64,000 bases of DNA from JAOUEA01 sp963810915 (GTDB lineage: Bacteria; Actinomycetota; UBA4738; HRBIN12). The notes beneath the pieces were generated by a model. That model worked only from the letters and a program-made list of their open reading frames with translations. It was not told the DNA's origin and made no database searches. The stretch lies in NCBI GenBank assembly GCA_963810915.1, contig CAWEPH010000006.1, forward strand, positions 558,001 through 622,000, given 5' to 3'. How positions within the stretch are numbered: the stretch's first letter is position 1; each line of letters begins with the position of its first letter. Both the position numbers and the translations under genes were made by a program. Positions 43,652 through 61,046 of this stretch are shown here, one piece after another.

Positions 43652-44244
43652 CTCTTACTCCTTCGGTGCGGCCGGATGATCGTGACTCCATGATCGCTGA
43701 CGTCGACGACCGGCGGATCGGCCTCAGGGCTCGTGCTGGTCCCGTCGGGAGAACGGTCACATCCTCGCACACTGGGGTGAGCGAGCGTGCCTTCGCTCGA
43801 CGTCACCCAACGTGGACGCGCGACGCCGGTCATGCTCCCGTACAAAGGCCGACCTCGCCGACAGGCGCAGGACAGACGACGCAGAGCCAGCCGCCGTCAC
43901 GCAGCCCGTCGCACCCGCTCAACAGCCCCCCGAAGCCATCGCCAAGGCGCCGGGAGGGTGTACCACGACGACCGTCCCCGTCGACCGGTACGAGGCCGCC
44001 GGGCCGCACGGACCCCGCAGGACGGAAACGCCCCGGGGGAACCGCGAAGGGGAACATCTGGACCGAGCGAAGCGCGCCCGCAGGGCCGCGCGCGAGCGAG
44101 GGAAGCGTTCCCCGCAGCGGATCCCCCGGGGCGACCCCGCCACGCGCCAGCCCACCCGACTAACGAAGAGCCCCGAACACGACGAAGGCCGGGGACCGAA
44201 CGAACGGTCCCCGGCCTCCAGCCGATCAGGGTGTGGCCGCCGAG
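43652..44244. other. 593-base region without a recognisable gene
   Basis: Short open frames exist on both strands, but none has a convincing start, codon pattern or protein character. The stretch 43950-44160 is arginine/proline-coding in every frame, the usual look of non-coding high-GC DNA. The rpoC terminator lies at its right end. Confidence 0.5.
44187..44216 (-). terminator. rpoBC terminator
   Basis: GGCCGGGGACC and GGTCCCCGGCC form a perfect 11-bp stem with an 8-base loop, 29 bases past the rpoC stop, followed by TTCGTC on the minus strand. Confidence 0.8.
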
Positions 44245-48150
<3,906 letters not shown>

Positions 48151-48212
48151 TTACGCGCTCGCCTCCTCGCGTGGCTCGCTCTTCACAACGTTCAACGCTC
48201 GCCTGTTCCCGA

Positions 48213-51665
<3,453 letters not shown>

Positions 51666-51732
51666 GAAGGATCCCTCCCAGGGAAACTAGACGACGCACA
51701 GCAGAGCGCGGTGGACGGCACGGCAAACGGAT

Positions 51733-51761
51733 ACTGTACGCAGATAGGCAGGCATCGTCAA
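51733..51761 (-). promoter_or_regulatory. rpoBC promoter
   Basis: Minus-strand TTGACG (51756-51761), a 17-base spacer and TACAGT (51733-51738), about 70 bases before the rpoB start. Confidence 0.75.
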
Positions 51762-51915
51762 CGACGCCTGCCACAGGCCCTGTTCGGGCGCCCCTTGGCG
51801 GGACCCGGGAAGGGTACGCCCCCGATCGGGGAGGGTCAACCCACCGAAGGTCTCTTCTCGCGCGAGCCGCGCCGCTCCCCTGACGCAGGACACGACGCCC
51901 GGTAGGGTTCGCCGG

Positions 51916-53781
51916 GTGAGCGGGATCGAGTTCTCGGCGAGCGGTCCGGCCCGCGAGCCGAACGCGCGCGCGCGGCCGAGCGCCCGCGAACGGCGTCGGG
52001 CGATCGCCCTCGGGATCCTGGCGGGCGTCCTCACCGCGTGCGTGATGCTGGCGATCGACGCGGCCGTATCGGCGCACCGGATGCTCGGCGCCATCTCCTC
52101 GGCCCGCCTCCACCTGATCGACGGCGGGAACTCCGTGGTCACGGGCGATCCCGACGTGGCCACGGCGGCCTTCCAGGCGGCCGGGCGCTCGGCGCTGGAT
52201 GCCCTCGGCGACGCCGACCGTCCCGGGGTGCGGCTGCTGCAGGGCCTGCCGATCGTGGGCGACAACGTCACGGCCGCCAAGGCCGTGGCCCAGGCGCAGG
52301 TCGACACGGCGAGCGCGGGGCTGACCATGGCCGATGCCGCACGGACGATGGACTGGAACACGATCCTGCTCCCGACCACCACCTCCCTCGGCCACGTCGA
52401 CCTCGCCGAGGTCCGCAAGGCCACCCCGCAGCTGGAGTCCGTGGCCACGCAGCTGCAGACGGCGCTGAACCGCCTGGAGCTCGCCGGCGGGGGCCATCTG
52501 ATCGGCCCGGTTGCGGCCGGCTACGACAACGCCGTCACCACGCTGGGGCGCACGGCGGCGCTCGCGGCCGACGCGCGGGACCTCGCGCGCCTGACGCCGC
52601 CGCTGTTCGGCGGGCAGGGGGTCCGTCGCTACCTCGTGGCGGTGGGCAGCCTGGCGCAGCCCTTCGGACCCAGCGGCCGGGTGGGACCCGTCGGCGTCCT
52701 CACCGCCCGGCACGGCACGCTGACGCTCGAGCCGTTCTCGCCGGCCGACCCCGCCATCGGGGACGCGGCGTCCTCGCCCGACGCACCGAACTCCGCCGAG
52801 GCCATGCTGACGGCGGCCGAGACCTCGGGGTTCGACCACCTCGACGGGGTGTTCCTCATGGACACCGTGGGTCTGCAGGATCTGCTCTGGATGGTGGGCG
52901 ACGTGGACACCGACGCCTGGGACACGGCCCTCAGCCGGTGGAACGCCGTCCAGGTGCTCGACGCCGACGTCCTGCAGGGCACGAACGCATCCGCGGCCGA
53001 CGTGCAGCAGGCCGCGATCGCGGGCGACGTCCTCGCGACCGGGCTGACGCGTCATCCCTCGACCGAGGCCTTCGGCACCGCGACCGCCGAGATGGTGGCC
53101 GGCCGGCACCTCGCGATCTACGCCCGGGATCCGGCGGTGCAGTCGCTGCTCAGCCGCCTCGGCGCCACCGGACGCCTCGTGGGCGCCGGCAACCCGCTCG
53201 CGATCGTCTGGAACACCACGGGGATCGCGCGCACCGGGCTGCTGCTGCGCCGGCCCACGTCCGTCGGGGTCACCCTGGACGCGGACGGCCTGGCGCGGAT
53301 GCGCACGGTGATCGACCTGGAGGACCAGGCGCCCAACGGCCCGCCCTCGGTCCAGCTGGGGAAGCCGTTCGGCCCGGAGCCCGTGGGCGGCTACGCGGCC
53401 GACGTGAGCGTGTACCTGCCCAGGGGCGCCAAGCAGATCAGCGTGGAGCCGAGCTCACCGACCACGACCGAGACGTCGGTGGAGGCCGGGCTCCACGTCG
53501 CCACCGGAGCCCTCTTCGCGTCGCCGAGCGCGGCGATGTCGATGACCGTGAGCGCCCAGGTGCCCCAGGCCGTCACCGAGGTGGGCGACCTCCACCAGTA
53601 CCGACTGGTGATCACGCCGGCGCCGACGGCCGTCGGCGATCCCCTGCGCGTGACGATCCGGATCCCCGACGGGATGGCGATCGCCTCGACCACGGAGGGC
53701 ATGATCGTGGGGGGGTCCGTCGCGCGGTGGGCGGGCGTGCCGGGCGGGCGCCCGGTCGTGCTGATCGTGCGCTACGGCTGA
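51916..53781 (+). CDS. DUF4012 domain protein of the polysaccharide region
   Basis: A 621-residue protein starting at GTG 51916 with GGTAGGG upstream. A membrane helix at about residues 31-52 (AIALGILAGVLTACVMLAID) anchors it, with most of the protein outside. LTPPLFGGQGVRRYLVAVGS followed by FGPSGRVGPVGVLTARHG and MLTAAETSGFDHLDGVFLMD is the DUF4012 core. This family is common in actinobacterial exopolysaccharide clusters, but its biochemical role is unknown. It is divergent from rpoB and begins the right-hand polysaccharide region. Confidence 0.8.
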   Translation: MSGIEFSASGPAREPNARARPSARERRRAIALGILAGVLTACVMLAIDAAVSAHRMLGAISSARLHLIDGGNSVVTGDPDVATAAFQAAGRSALDALGDADRPGVRLLQGLPIVGDNVTAAKAVAQAQVDTASAGLTMADAARTMDWNTILLPTTTSLGHVDLAEVRKATPQLESVATQLQTALNRLELAGGGHLIGPVAAGYDNAVTTLGRTAALAADARDLARLTPPLFGGQGVRRYLVAVGSLAQPFGPSGRVGPVGVLTARHGTLTLEPFSPADPAIGDAASSPDAPNSAEAMLTAAETSGFDHLDGVFLMDTVGLQDLLWMVGDVDTDAWDTALSRWNAVQVLDADVLQGTNASAADVQQAAIAGDVLATGLTRHPSTEAFGTATAEMVAGRHLAIYARDPAVQSLLSRLGATGRLVGAGNPLAIVWNTTGIARTGLLLRRPTSVGVTLDADGLARMRTVIDLEDQAPNGPPSVQLGKPFGPEPVGGYAADVSVYLPRGAKQISVEPSSPTTTETSVEAGLHVATGALFASPSAAMSMTVSAQVPQAVTEVGDLHQYRLVITPAPTAVGDPLRVTIRIPDGMAIASTTEGMIVGGSVARWAGVPGGRPVVLIVRYG

Positions 53782-53793
53782 GCGCCCGACCGG

Positions 53794-54363
53794 CTACCCG
53801 TCGAACCGGGGCGCATCGCGCAGGGCCTCGGCGAGCGAGGGGTTCGCGCGGTCCCGGTCCGAGAGCACGGGCTCGGTGAGCGGCCACGCGATGGCGAGGT
53901 CGGGGTCGTCCCAGGCGATGCCGTGCTCGTCCTTGCCCGTGAAGTAGGCGTCCACCTGATAGAGGAGGGCGACGTCGGATCGCGCGCAGAAGCCGTGCGC
54001 CACCCCCGGCGGGACGTAGAGGCCGCGCAGCCGTTCGTCGGCGTCGAAGTCGACCGTGCGCACCTCGCGGAACGTGGGCGACCCGTCCCGGAGATCGACG
54101 AGGGCGACGAACGCGCGTCCCTCGAGCACGCACCAGTAGTCGGCCTGCTGGAGGTGGTAGTGCAGGCCGCGGAGCACCCCGGCCCGGCTCCGACTGAGGT
54201 TGGATTGGACGATCGGCGGGGACCCCTCGGGCAGCCATTCCTGCCGATAGAGCTCGATGAAGGCGCCCCGCCCGTCGGCGTGCGAGAGCAGATCCGTGAT
54301 GACGACGCCCGGGAAGTCGGAGGGACCCACGGGGCGGAGCTTAGCGGGCAGGCGCAGGTTCAC
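53794..54363 (-). CDS. rfbC: dTDP-4-dehydrorhamnose 3,5-epimerase family protein
   Basis: The 189-residue cupin enzyme epimerises a dTDP-4-keto-6-deoxyhexose. H68 and H70 lie in AGVLRGLHYH with H68 the catalytic base position, the acid/base tyrosine is in LLYQVDAYFTGKDEHG, and LRGLYVPPGVAHGF is the binding strand. No other rhamnose gene is inside the window, so the exact sugar is open. It is convergent with the DUF4012 gene and divergent from the next transferase. Confidence 0.9.
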   Translation of the reverse strand: MNLRLPAKLRPVGPSDFPGVVITDLLSHADGRGAFIELYRQEWLPEGSPPIVQSNLSRSRAGVLRGLHYHLQQADYWCVLEGRAFVALVDLRDGSPTFREVRTVDFDADERLRGLYVPPGVAHGFCARSDVALLYQVDAYFTGKDEHGIAWDDPDLAIAWPLTEPVLSDRDRANPSLAEALRDAPRFDG

Positions 54364-54407
54364 ATAGACGCGGGCGGCTCCGGGAGCCCCGCGGACGGCG
54401 GCGTACG

Positions 54408-55439
54408 ATGCGGCCGATGCCCCGATACATCCTGGCGTTCTGCGTCCCGTTGGCCGCCACCCTGGTCCTCACGCCCCTGGCGGCGCGGCTCGCGCACCGC
54501 TTCGACGTGCTCGACCACCCCGTCGACCACAAGACCCACCGGGAGACCACGCCGTACCTGGGCGGGCTCGCCGTGGCGGTCGGCCTGCTCCTCGTGGCGG
54601 CGTTCGCGGGGGGCGCGAGCGGCGAGCTGATGACGGTGCTGCTGGGCGCGCTCGTGCTCGCGGGCGTCGGGCTGGTGGACGACGTGCGCGGCCTCTCGCC
54701 CTTGATCCGGCTGGCCTTCGAGGTGGTGGCGGCCCTCGCCCTGTGGACCGTCGGGATCCGCGCCGGCGTGCTCGACACGCCGTGGGTGGACCTCCCCGTG
54801 ACCGTGCTGTGGGTGGTGGCGGTGACGAACGCGATGAACTTCATCGACAACATGGACGGCCTGGCCGCCTCCGTGGCCGTCGCCTCCACGTTCGGTGTGG
54901 CGGCGATCGCGGCGTCCAACGGGGACTACCTCGTGGCCTCCTTCGCCCTCGCCGTGGCGGGCGCATGCCTCGGGTTCCTGCGCTACAACGCGCCGCCCGC
55001 GCGGATCTTCCTCGGCGACGCGGGCTCGATGCTGCTGGGGTTCCTGATCGCGGCGCTCACGCTGAAGCTGGACCTGCCCGTCGGCGCCGCGCTCCCCCGC
55101 GCCCTGTCCACCGTGCTGCTCGCCGCCGTGCCCCTGTTCGACCTGACCCTGGTCGTGGTGGCGCGCGTGCGCGGGCACCGCCCCGTGTACAAGGGCGGCT
55201 CCGACCACGTCAGCCACCGGCTGCTGGCCGCCGGCCTCTCGACGTGGTGGGTGCTGCTGATCGCGGCCGGCGCGCAGGCGGCCTGCTCGGCCCTCGCCTT
55301 CGGCGTGTACCGCCGGCCTCAGGCGGTGGTCGTGGGGGTGGGGGTGGTCGTGAGCGTGGTCTGGCTCGTCCTGCTGATCTCGCTGCTGCGGATGCCCACC
55401 CCCGGCGCCGCCGACCTGCGCGCCAACAACGCCCCGTAG
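54408..55439 (+). CDS. WecA/MraY-type undecaprenyl-phosphate sugar-1-phosphate transferase
   Basis: This 343-residue protein with about ten membrane helices should load a sugar-1-phosphate (often GlcNAc) on undecaprenyl phosphate, the first committed step of a surface polymer. Conserved acidic loops are GLVDDVRGL, NAMNFIDNMDGLA and RIFLGDAGSM; the C-terminal HRPVYKGGSDHVSHRL is the UDP-sugar loop with the HxxxH-like region. ATG 54408 or 54417 may be the start. Its 3' end overlaps the convergent glycosyltransferase frame by about 120 bases. Confidence 0.9.
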   Translation: MRPMPRYILAFCVPLAATLVLTPLAARLAHRFDVLDHPVDHKTHRETTPYLGGLAVAVGLLLVAAFAGGASGELMTVLLGALVLAGVGLVDDVRGLSPLIRLAFEVVAALALWTVGIRAGVLDTPWVDLPVTVLWVVAVTNAMNFIDNMDGLAASVAVASTFGVAAIAASNGDYLVASFALAVAGACLGFLRYNAPPARIFLGDAGSMLLGFLIAALTLKLDLPVGAALPRALSTVLLAAVPLFDLTLVVVARVRGHRPVYKGGSDHVSHRLLAAGLSTWWVLLIAAGAQAACSALAFGVYRRPQAVVVGVGVVVSVVWLVLLISLLRMPTPGAADLRANNAP

Positions 55440-56566
55440 AGCTCCGCCAGGTCGTCGAGGAGACGGTCGCGCGCGTAGCGCGCGCGCACGTGCGCCGTCG
55501 CGGCCTCGCCGTAAGCGGCGGCGCGCGCCGGCTCGGCCAGGAGCGCGGCGATGGCGGCCCCCACCGCGCGGTGATCGCCCGCCTCCACGAGGTCGCCGGT
55601 GACGCCGTCGCGGACCACCTCGGCCACCCCGCCCACGCGGGTGGCCACCACCGGGCGCCCGGCCGCGCCGGCCTCGATCAGGCCGAGCGGCGTGCCCTCG
55701 TTGCGGGAGGTGAGCGCGACCACGTCGCACGCCGCGTAGAGGGCGGGGAGGTCGTTCACCCATCCGGTGAAGCGGACGCGGTCGCCGAGGATCGCGCGGG
55801 CGTCGGCCTCGAGGTCGGCGCGCAAGGGCCCGTCGCCGGCGACGACGAAGACGGCGTCCGGATGGGCGCGCGCCACGTGCGCGGCCGCGCGCAGGAACGT
55901 CGCGTGGTCCTTCACGTCGGTGAGCCGGCCGACGACGCCGACCACGGGAGCATCGAGCGGGAGGCCGAGGCGGGCCCGGGCCTCGGCCGTGCCGACGCGT
56001 CCGTTCACGAACGCCTCCAGGTCGAGGCCCACCGGCACCACGTGCCACCGCTCGGGGGTCCCGATCCCGAGCGCGAGGAGCTCGTCGCGCACCTGCGGCG
56101 CCACCGCGATCAACGCGTCGGTGCGCGCGGCGAGCGCCCGCTCGACGCGCGCGAACGCGGCGTTCTTCATCCGGGAGAAGTAGGACTGCAGCACGTGCCC
56201 GTGGAAGGTGTGCACGACGACGGGCACGCCCGCCTGCACGGCCGCCATGCGCCCCAGCGCGCCCGCCTTGGCGAGGTGGGTGTGCACGACGTCGGGGCGC
56301 CAGCGCCGCACGATGCCGCTGATGGCCCGCGCCGCGCGCAGGTCGTCCGCGGGGCGGAGGTCGCGGCCCAGCCACGGCAGGTAGGTGTGGGGCAGGTCCG
56401 CGGGTGGGTCGATCGTGCCCTCGGCGGGGCCGGAGGCGCCCCAGACCAAGCGTGTGTCGTAACCACGCTCACGCAGGGCGTCCGTGAGGAAGATGGCCTG
56501 GCGCGCGGGACCGCCCACGTTCAAGCGGGTGGTCACGCGCAGCACGCGGGGGCGCGCACGATCCAT
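55319..56566 (-). CDS. GT4 family glycosyltransferase
   Basis: A 415-residue GT-B retaining glycosyltransferase. N-domain: TTRLNVGGPARQAIFLTDAL and VVHTHLAKAGALGR; C-domain: GVVGRLTDVKDHATFLRAAA, FVVAGDGPLRADLEADA, and EGTPLGLIEAGAAGRPVVAT with the E-x7-E pair. It resembles EPS transferases such as those acting after the initial phosphosugar transferase. The final 40 residues (Thr/Pro-rich) are antisense to the neighbouring transferase gene and may not be native. The start is ATG 56566; longer frames upstream are not homologous. Confidence 0.88.
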   Translation of the reverse strand: MDRARPRVLRVTTRLNVGGPARQAIFLTDALRERGYDTRLVWGASGPAEGTIDPPADLPHTYLPWLGRDLRPADDLRAARAISGIVRRWRPDVVHTHLAKAGALGRMAAVQAGVPVVVHTFHGHVLQSYFSRMKNAAFARVERALAARTDALIAVAPQVRDELLALGIGTPERWHVVPVGLDLEAFVNGRVGTAEARARLGLPLDAPVVGVVGRLTDVKDHATFLRAAAHVARAHPDAVFVVAGDGPLRADLEADARAILGDRVRFTGWVNDLPALYAACDVVALTSRNEGTPLGLIEAGAAGRPVVATRVGGVAEVVRDGVTGDLVEAGDHRAVGAAIAALLAEPARAAAYGEAATAHVRARYARDRLLDDLAELYGALLARRSAAPGVGIRSSEISRTSQTTLTTTPTPTTTA

Positions 56567-56599
56567 AGCCTGCCATCGACCTCGGGGGCCGTTCCTTCC

Positions 56600-56617
56600 A
56601 TACCCGGTATCGGGTAT
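56600..56617. promoter_or_regulatory. inverted repeat in the divergent promoter region
   Basis: ATACCCG, spacer GTAT, CGGGTAT sits between two divergent glycosyltransferase genes (56566 leftward and 56669 rightward). The 7-bp arms and AT content suggest an operator for a dimeric regulator. A half-site copy lies upstream of the GME-like gene at 1392-1401. Confidence 0.45.
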
Positions 56618-56668
56618 CGCCACGTTCGCTAAAGGGCCCAGACGGGACGGTCGATTGGCGGAGTAACC

Positions 56669-57848
56669 ATGCCTACATCGATGGACGAGCGCGGACTGCG
56701 GACGCGCGTTCCGACGACGCCCCCGCAGGGGCGGGAACGGGCGTGGTATCCGACGGTCCTGCACCTGATCGGGAGCCTCGATCGCGGGGGCACCGAGACG
56801 CAGCTGGCGGGGTTCATCGCCCGCAGCGGCCGCCCGGAGCGCCACGTCGTGATGGCCTGGGCGGGCGAGGGCGAGGTGGCGCCGGCGTTCCCCCGGCCGC
56901 CGATCTGGGCGCGTCGAGACCCGCGCGCACGCCGGAGCCCCGGCGACGTCCTCACGATCGCCCGCTCCCTGCGTCGCGTCGTCCGCGAGCGCGGGGTCGA
57001 CCTGATCCACGCCCACCTGTCCGCCGCGGAGTTCGTGGCCGCGTTCGCCGCGCCGCGCGGCGTCCCGATCGTGGCGTCGCGCCGGGGCCGCACCCCGGGT
57101 CACGAGGACGCCTCTGGTTCCGCACCGCGTCGCGCGTGAGCCACGCGCGGGTGGCGCTGATGCTCTGCAACTCCGACGAGCTCGCGCGCTTCACGCTGGC
57201 GCACGATCCCGCGCCGCCGCCGATCGCCGTGATCCCCAACGGCGTGGACCTCGCGCACTTCCCGGCCTCGCCCGTGCCCGCCGATCCCGTGGTCGTGGTC
57301 GTCGCCAACCTCATCGGCTACAAGCGGCACGACCGCTTCCTCCGCGCCCTCGCGCGAGGTCGTCACGCGGGTGCCCGAGGCGCGCGCCGTGCTGGTCGGC
57401 GAGGGTCCCGAGCGCCCCCGGCTGGAGGCGACGGCCGCCGGGCTCGGGCTGGGCGAGCGCGTCCGCTTCGCCGGCGCGGTCACAGACGTCCGGCCGTTCC
57501 TCGCCGAGGCGCGCGTGGTGGCGCTCACCTCCGATCACGAGGGACTCCCCAACGCGCTCCTCGAGGCGATGGCATCGGGCCGCCCGGTGGTGGCCACCCG
57601 CGTGGGCGGGGTGCCCGAGCTCGTCCGTGACGGCGTCGACGGCCTGCTCACCGACGCCGATCCCGCCTCGATCGCCCGCGCGCTCACCGCGCTGCTCGGC
57701 TCCCCCGGCGAGGCCGAGCGGATGGGCGCCTCGCGCGCGGGAGCGCGCCGCGACCTACGACTGGCCCGTCGCGATCGGACGCACCGAGGACCTCTACCGC
57801 CGGGTGCTGGCGGGCGAGCGCTTCCCCCGCGGACGGAGGATCGACTGA
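56669..57848 (+). CDS. GT4 family glycosyltransferase (three frame breaks)
   Basis: Second GT-B glycosyltransferase. Pieces in order: TVLHLIGSLDRGGTETQLAG, GVDLIHAHLSAAEFVAAFA, then NSDELARFTLAHDPAPPPIA then VIPNGVDLAHF, then LVGEGPERPRLEATAAGLGL and DHEGLPNALLEAMASGRPVV, ending ATYDWPVAIGRTEDLYRRVL. A base is missing near 57111 and extra bases lie near 57355 and 57735. Corrected length is about 392 residues. The E-x7-E pair is in EGLPNALLE. The stop overlaps the amidotransferase start (TGATG). Confidence 0.85.
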
Positions 57849-59705
57849 TGTGCGGCCTCGCGGGCGTCCTGGGCGCCGGCCCCGCCGATCGCGACGCGCT
57901 CGAGCGCGCGCTGCAAGCGATCCGCCACCGCGGGCCCGACGAGCTGAACGTGTGGACCGAGGGCCGGGTCGGGCTCGCGCACGCACGGCTGTCGATCATC
58001 GACCGCGCGCACGGATCGCAGCCGATGATCACGCCCGACGGCCGCTACGTCGTGGCCTTCAACGGCGAGATCTACAACCATCACGAGCTGCGCGCGGACC
58101 TCGTGCGGCGCGGATACCCGATGCGGACCGCCTGCGACACCGAGATCCTCCCCTCGCTCTACGCGGCGGACGGCCCGGCCATGGTGGAGCGCCTGCGCGG
58201 GATGTTCGCGTTCGCCGTCGTGGACCTGCACGAGCGCGAGGTCTTCCTCGCGCGCGACGGCTTCGGCAAGAAGCCGCTCTACGCGGCGCCCTCGCGCGAC
58301 GCGATCGCCTTCGGCTCGACCCTCGACGCCGTGCTGCCGCTCCTGGCCACCTCGCCCGACCTGGACCCCCAGACCGTGGCCGAGTACCTGGTGCTGCAGT
58401 ACGTGCCGGCCGAGCGCACGCCGTGGGCGGGGGTGGAGAAGATCCCGCCGGGCCACTGGATGCGCTGGCGTGACGGACACGTCGAGCGTCACCGCTACTG
58501 GGCGCCGCCCCCGCCGCTCGTGCGCGAGCAGAGCGCCGACGTGGCGCGCGTGCGCGCGGAGGTGCGCGAGCGGATCCGCGGGGCGGTCGAACGGCGCCTG
58601 GAGAGCGAGGTGCCGCTGGGGGTGTTCCTGAGCGGCGGGCTCGACTCCTCCGTCGTCGTGGCGGAGATGGCCGCGCTCGGCCTCAAGGCGCAGACGTACG
58701 CGGTGGGCTTCGAGCAGGACGACCTCGACGAGCGGCCCTACGCCGAGATGGTGGCGCGTCGGTTCGAGACCGACCACCACGTGCTGGTGCCCGAGACCGA
58801 CGTGCCCGCGCTCTTCGCGCGGATGACCCAGGCCTACGACGAGCCGTTCGCGGACTCGTCGGCGCTCGCCACGCTGGCCGTGGCCGAGGCGGCCTCGCAC
58901 CACGTCACGGTGGTCCTCACCGGGGACGGGGGCGACGAGCTCTTCGGCGGCTACGACCGCTACCGGGCGCACGCCATGGCGCGGCGGATCGGCGAGCGGC
59001 TCGGCCCGCTCACGCGCCCCACGGTGGCGGTGGGCCGCGGCGCCGCGCGCCTGGCGCACAACGACCGGGCGGTGGCCGCGGCCGCGTTCGTCGGCGATCC
59101 GTGGGCCGGGTATCGCGACCACCTCTTCCACTTCCAGCCCGCGGGAGCTGGGCGGCCTGCTCACCGCCAACGGGAGCCTCGATCCGCAGGCTCCCCTGCG
59201 GCGCCTCGACGATCTCTGGGCCACCGAGGACGGGCGCCGCTGGATGCCCTGGCTCGACGCGCAGACCTACCTCCCCGACGACCTGCTCACCAAGATGGAC
59301 CGCGCCACGATGGCCTTCGGGGTGGAGGCGCGCTCCCCGCTCTTGGACGAGGACCTCTGGGCCTACGTGGCCGGGCTGCCGCGACCGCTGCTGATGGATC
59401 ACCGCCGCGGGAAGAAGATCCTGCGCGAGGCCTACCGCGACGTGCTGCCCGAGCCGATCCTCACCCGGGCGAAGCGCGGCTTCGGCGTGCCCGTCGCCGC
59501 GTGGATGCGCACGCACCTGCGCGAGACCGTGGGCGACCTGCTGCTCGCGCCGTCCACGCTCCTGGACGGGCTCCTCGACCCCGCGGCCACGCGCACCCTC
59601 GTCGAGGGCTTCCTGGAGGGCGACGACCGGCGGACCACCCGGGTGTGGAACCTCCTGGCGCTCGCCGGGTGGTACGACCGGCGGCGCGGACCCTCGGGAG
59701 CCTGA
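57848..59705 (+). CDS. AsnB-type glutamine-hydrolysing amidotransferase (one frame break)
   Basis: The N-terminal class II glutaminase domain starts MCGLAGVLGAG, with Cys2 the nucleophile, and has RHRGPDELNVW and AFNGEIYNH. The synthetase domain has the PP-loop FLSGGLDSSVVVAEMA, LTGDGGDELFGGYDRY and KMDRATMAFGVEARSPLLD. One extra G near 59143-59145 breaks the frame; corrected length is 618 residues. In polysaccharide clusters such proteins often amidate a sugar acid or amino-sugar substituent and do not serve asparagine supply; the location favours that role, but it is inference. Confidence 0.9.
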
Positions 59706-59706
59706 C

Positions 59707-61046
59707 GTGCAGGACCAGACCGAGCTCCTCGCGACGCTCGAACGCTCGACCCGCACCGGCGTGCACGTGATCGGCCTGCGCGTGGCGACCTACGCGATCG
59801 GCTTCGCGGGCAGCATCCTGATCGCGCGCGCGGTGGGGCCCGAGGGGCGCGGACGCTACGTCCTGCCGCTCGCGGTGCTCGCGATCGTGTTCACGATCGG
59901 GAACCTCGGGCTGGAGCACGCGCAGATCTACCTGGCCGGGCGGAAGGTGCCCCTCACGGCGCTGTGGGCGAACGCGACGTTCGTCGGGGTCGTGGCCGCG
60001 CTCGTCGTGTGGGCGCTGGCCGCCCTCGTCCTGCTCTCCCCCGCCGGCGCCGCCGCGGACTCGCCGACCAGCTGGCTGCTCGTGGCGCTCGTCCAACTCC
60101 CGCTGATGCTCCACATCCTCTACTGGCTGAACATCCTGCAGCTCGCGGGGCGCGTGCGGGCGGGCGTGGCCGCCAGCGCGGTGGCCGCGGCCGCGCAGAC
60201 GGTGGCGGTGGTCGCACTCTTCGTCGACCCACGGGCTCACGCCGTTCCGGGTCCTGGTCCTCACCGCGATCACCACCGGCATCACGTGGGCTCGTGGTGC
60301 TCGCGATCGGCTGGCGCTCGGGGCTGGTCTCGCTGCGCGTCGATCGTGCGCAGCCTGCGCGCGGGGCTGCGCTTCGGCCTCAAGGCGCAGCTCGGCATCG
60401 TGTTCGTCTTCCTCCTGCTGCGCGTGGACCAGGTGATGGTCCAGCGGATCCTGGGGTTCGAGGCGCTCGGGCTGTACTCGCTCGCGGTCACGCTCGCGGA
60501 GCTGCTCTGGCTCCTGTCCGACCCGTTCGCCGCGGCGCTGCTGCCCTACCAGGTGCGCGCCGACGGCGAACGACGACGTGCGCCTCGGCTACGCCACGGC
60601 GCGCCTGTCGCTGCTGCTGGTCTCCGGCGTCGCGGCGCTGCGCGTGGGTCGCGAGTCCCTGGCTGATCCGCCTCGCGTTCGGCGCGGGGTTCGACGGCGC
60701 GATCTGGCCGTTCCGGCTGCTGCTGCCCGGCATCGTGGCGCTCGCGATCCAGCGACCGCTCGCGGGCGTGCTGCTGAAGCGCGGACGTCCCGGCCTGGTG
60801 AGCTGCTTCGGCGCGCGGCGCGCTGGCACTGAACGTGGTCGCTGAACCTGGTGCTGCTCGCCCGGATCGGCGTGGTGGCCGCCTCGATCGGCTCGAGCGT
60901 CACCTACGTCGTCCTCGCCGGCGGCCTACGTGATCGCCACGCGGCGCAGCTCCGCGCCGACGCCCGTCCAGCTGATGCCTCGGCGCGCGGACCTGCGGCT
61001 GCTCGGGCGCGCCGTCCGCTCGGCGGGGGTGCGGGGGGCGGCATGA
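59707..61046 (+). CDS. polysaccharide flippase (about seven frame breaks)
   Basis: A Wzx/MurJ-type multi-pass transporter that would move a lipid-linked repeat unit across the membrane. Recognisable helices: GLRVATYAIGFAGSILIARA, YVLPLAVLAIVFTIGNLGLE, AALVVWALAALVLLSPAGAA, QLGIVFVFLLLRVDQVMVQR, ALGLYSLAVTLAELLWLLSD, then WPFRLLLPGIVALAIQRPLA and NLVLLARIGVVAASIGSSVT, ending in a basic tail at TGA 61044. Frame changes occur near 60228, 60287, 60335, 60570, 60645, 60825 and 60925. It begins at GTG 59707, one base after the amidotransferase stop. Confidence 0.85.

Noticed and set aside
43648..43845. A 65-codon frame overlapping the start of the membrane protein gene
   Set aside because: It has an ATGA-type junction but no recognisable protein character or ribosome site; evidence is too weak to list as a gene.
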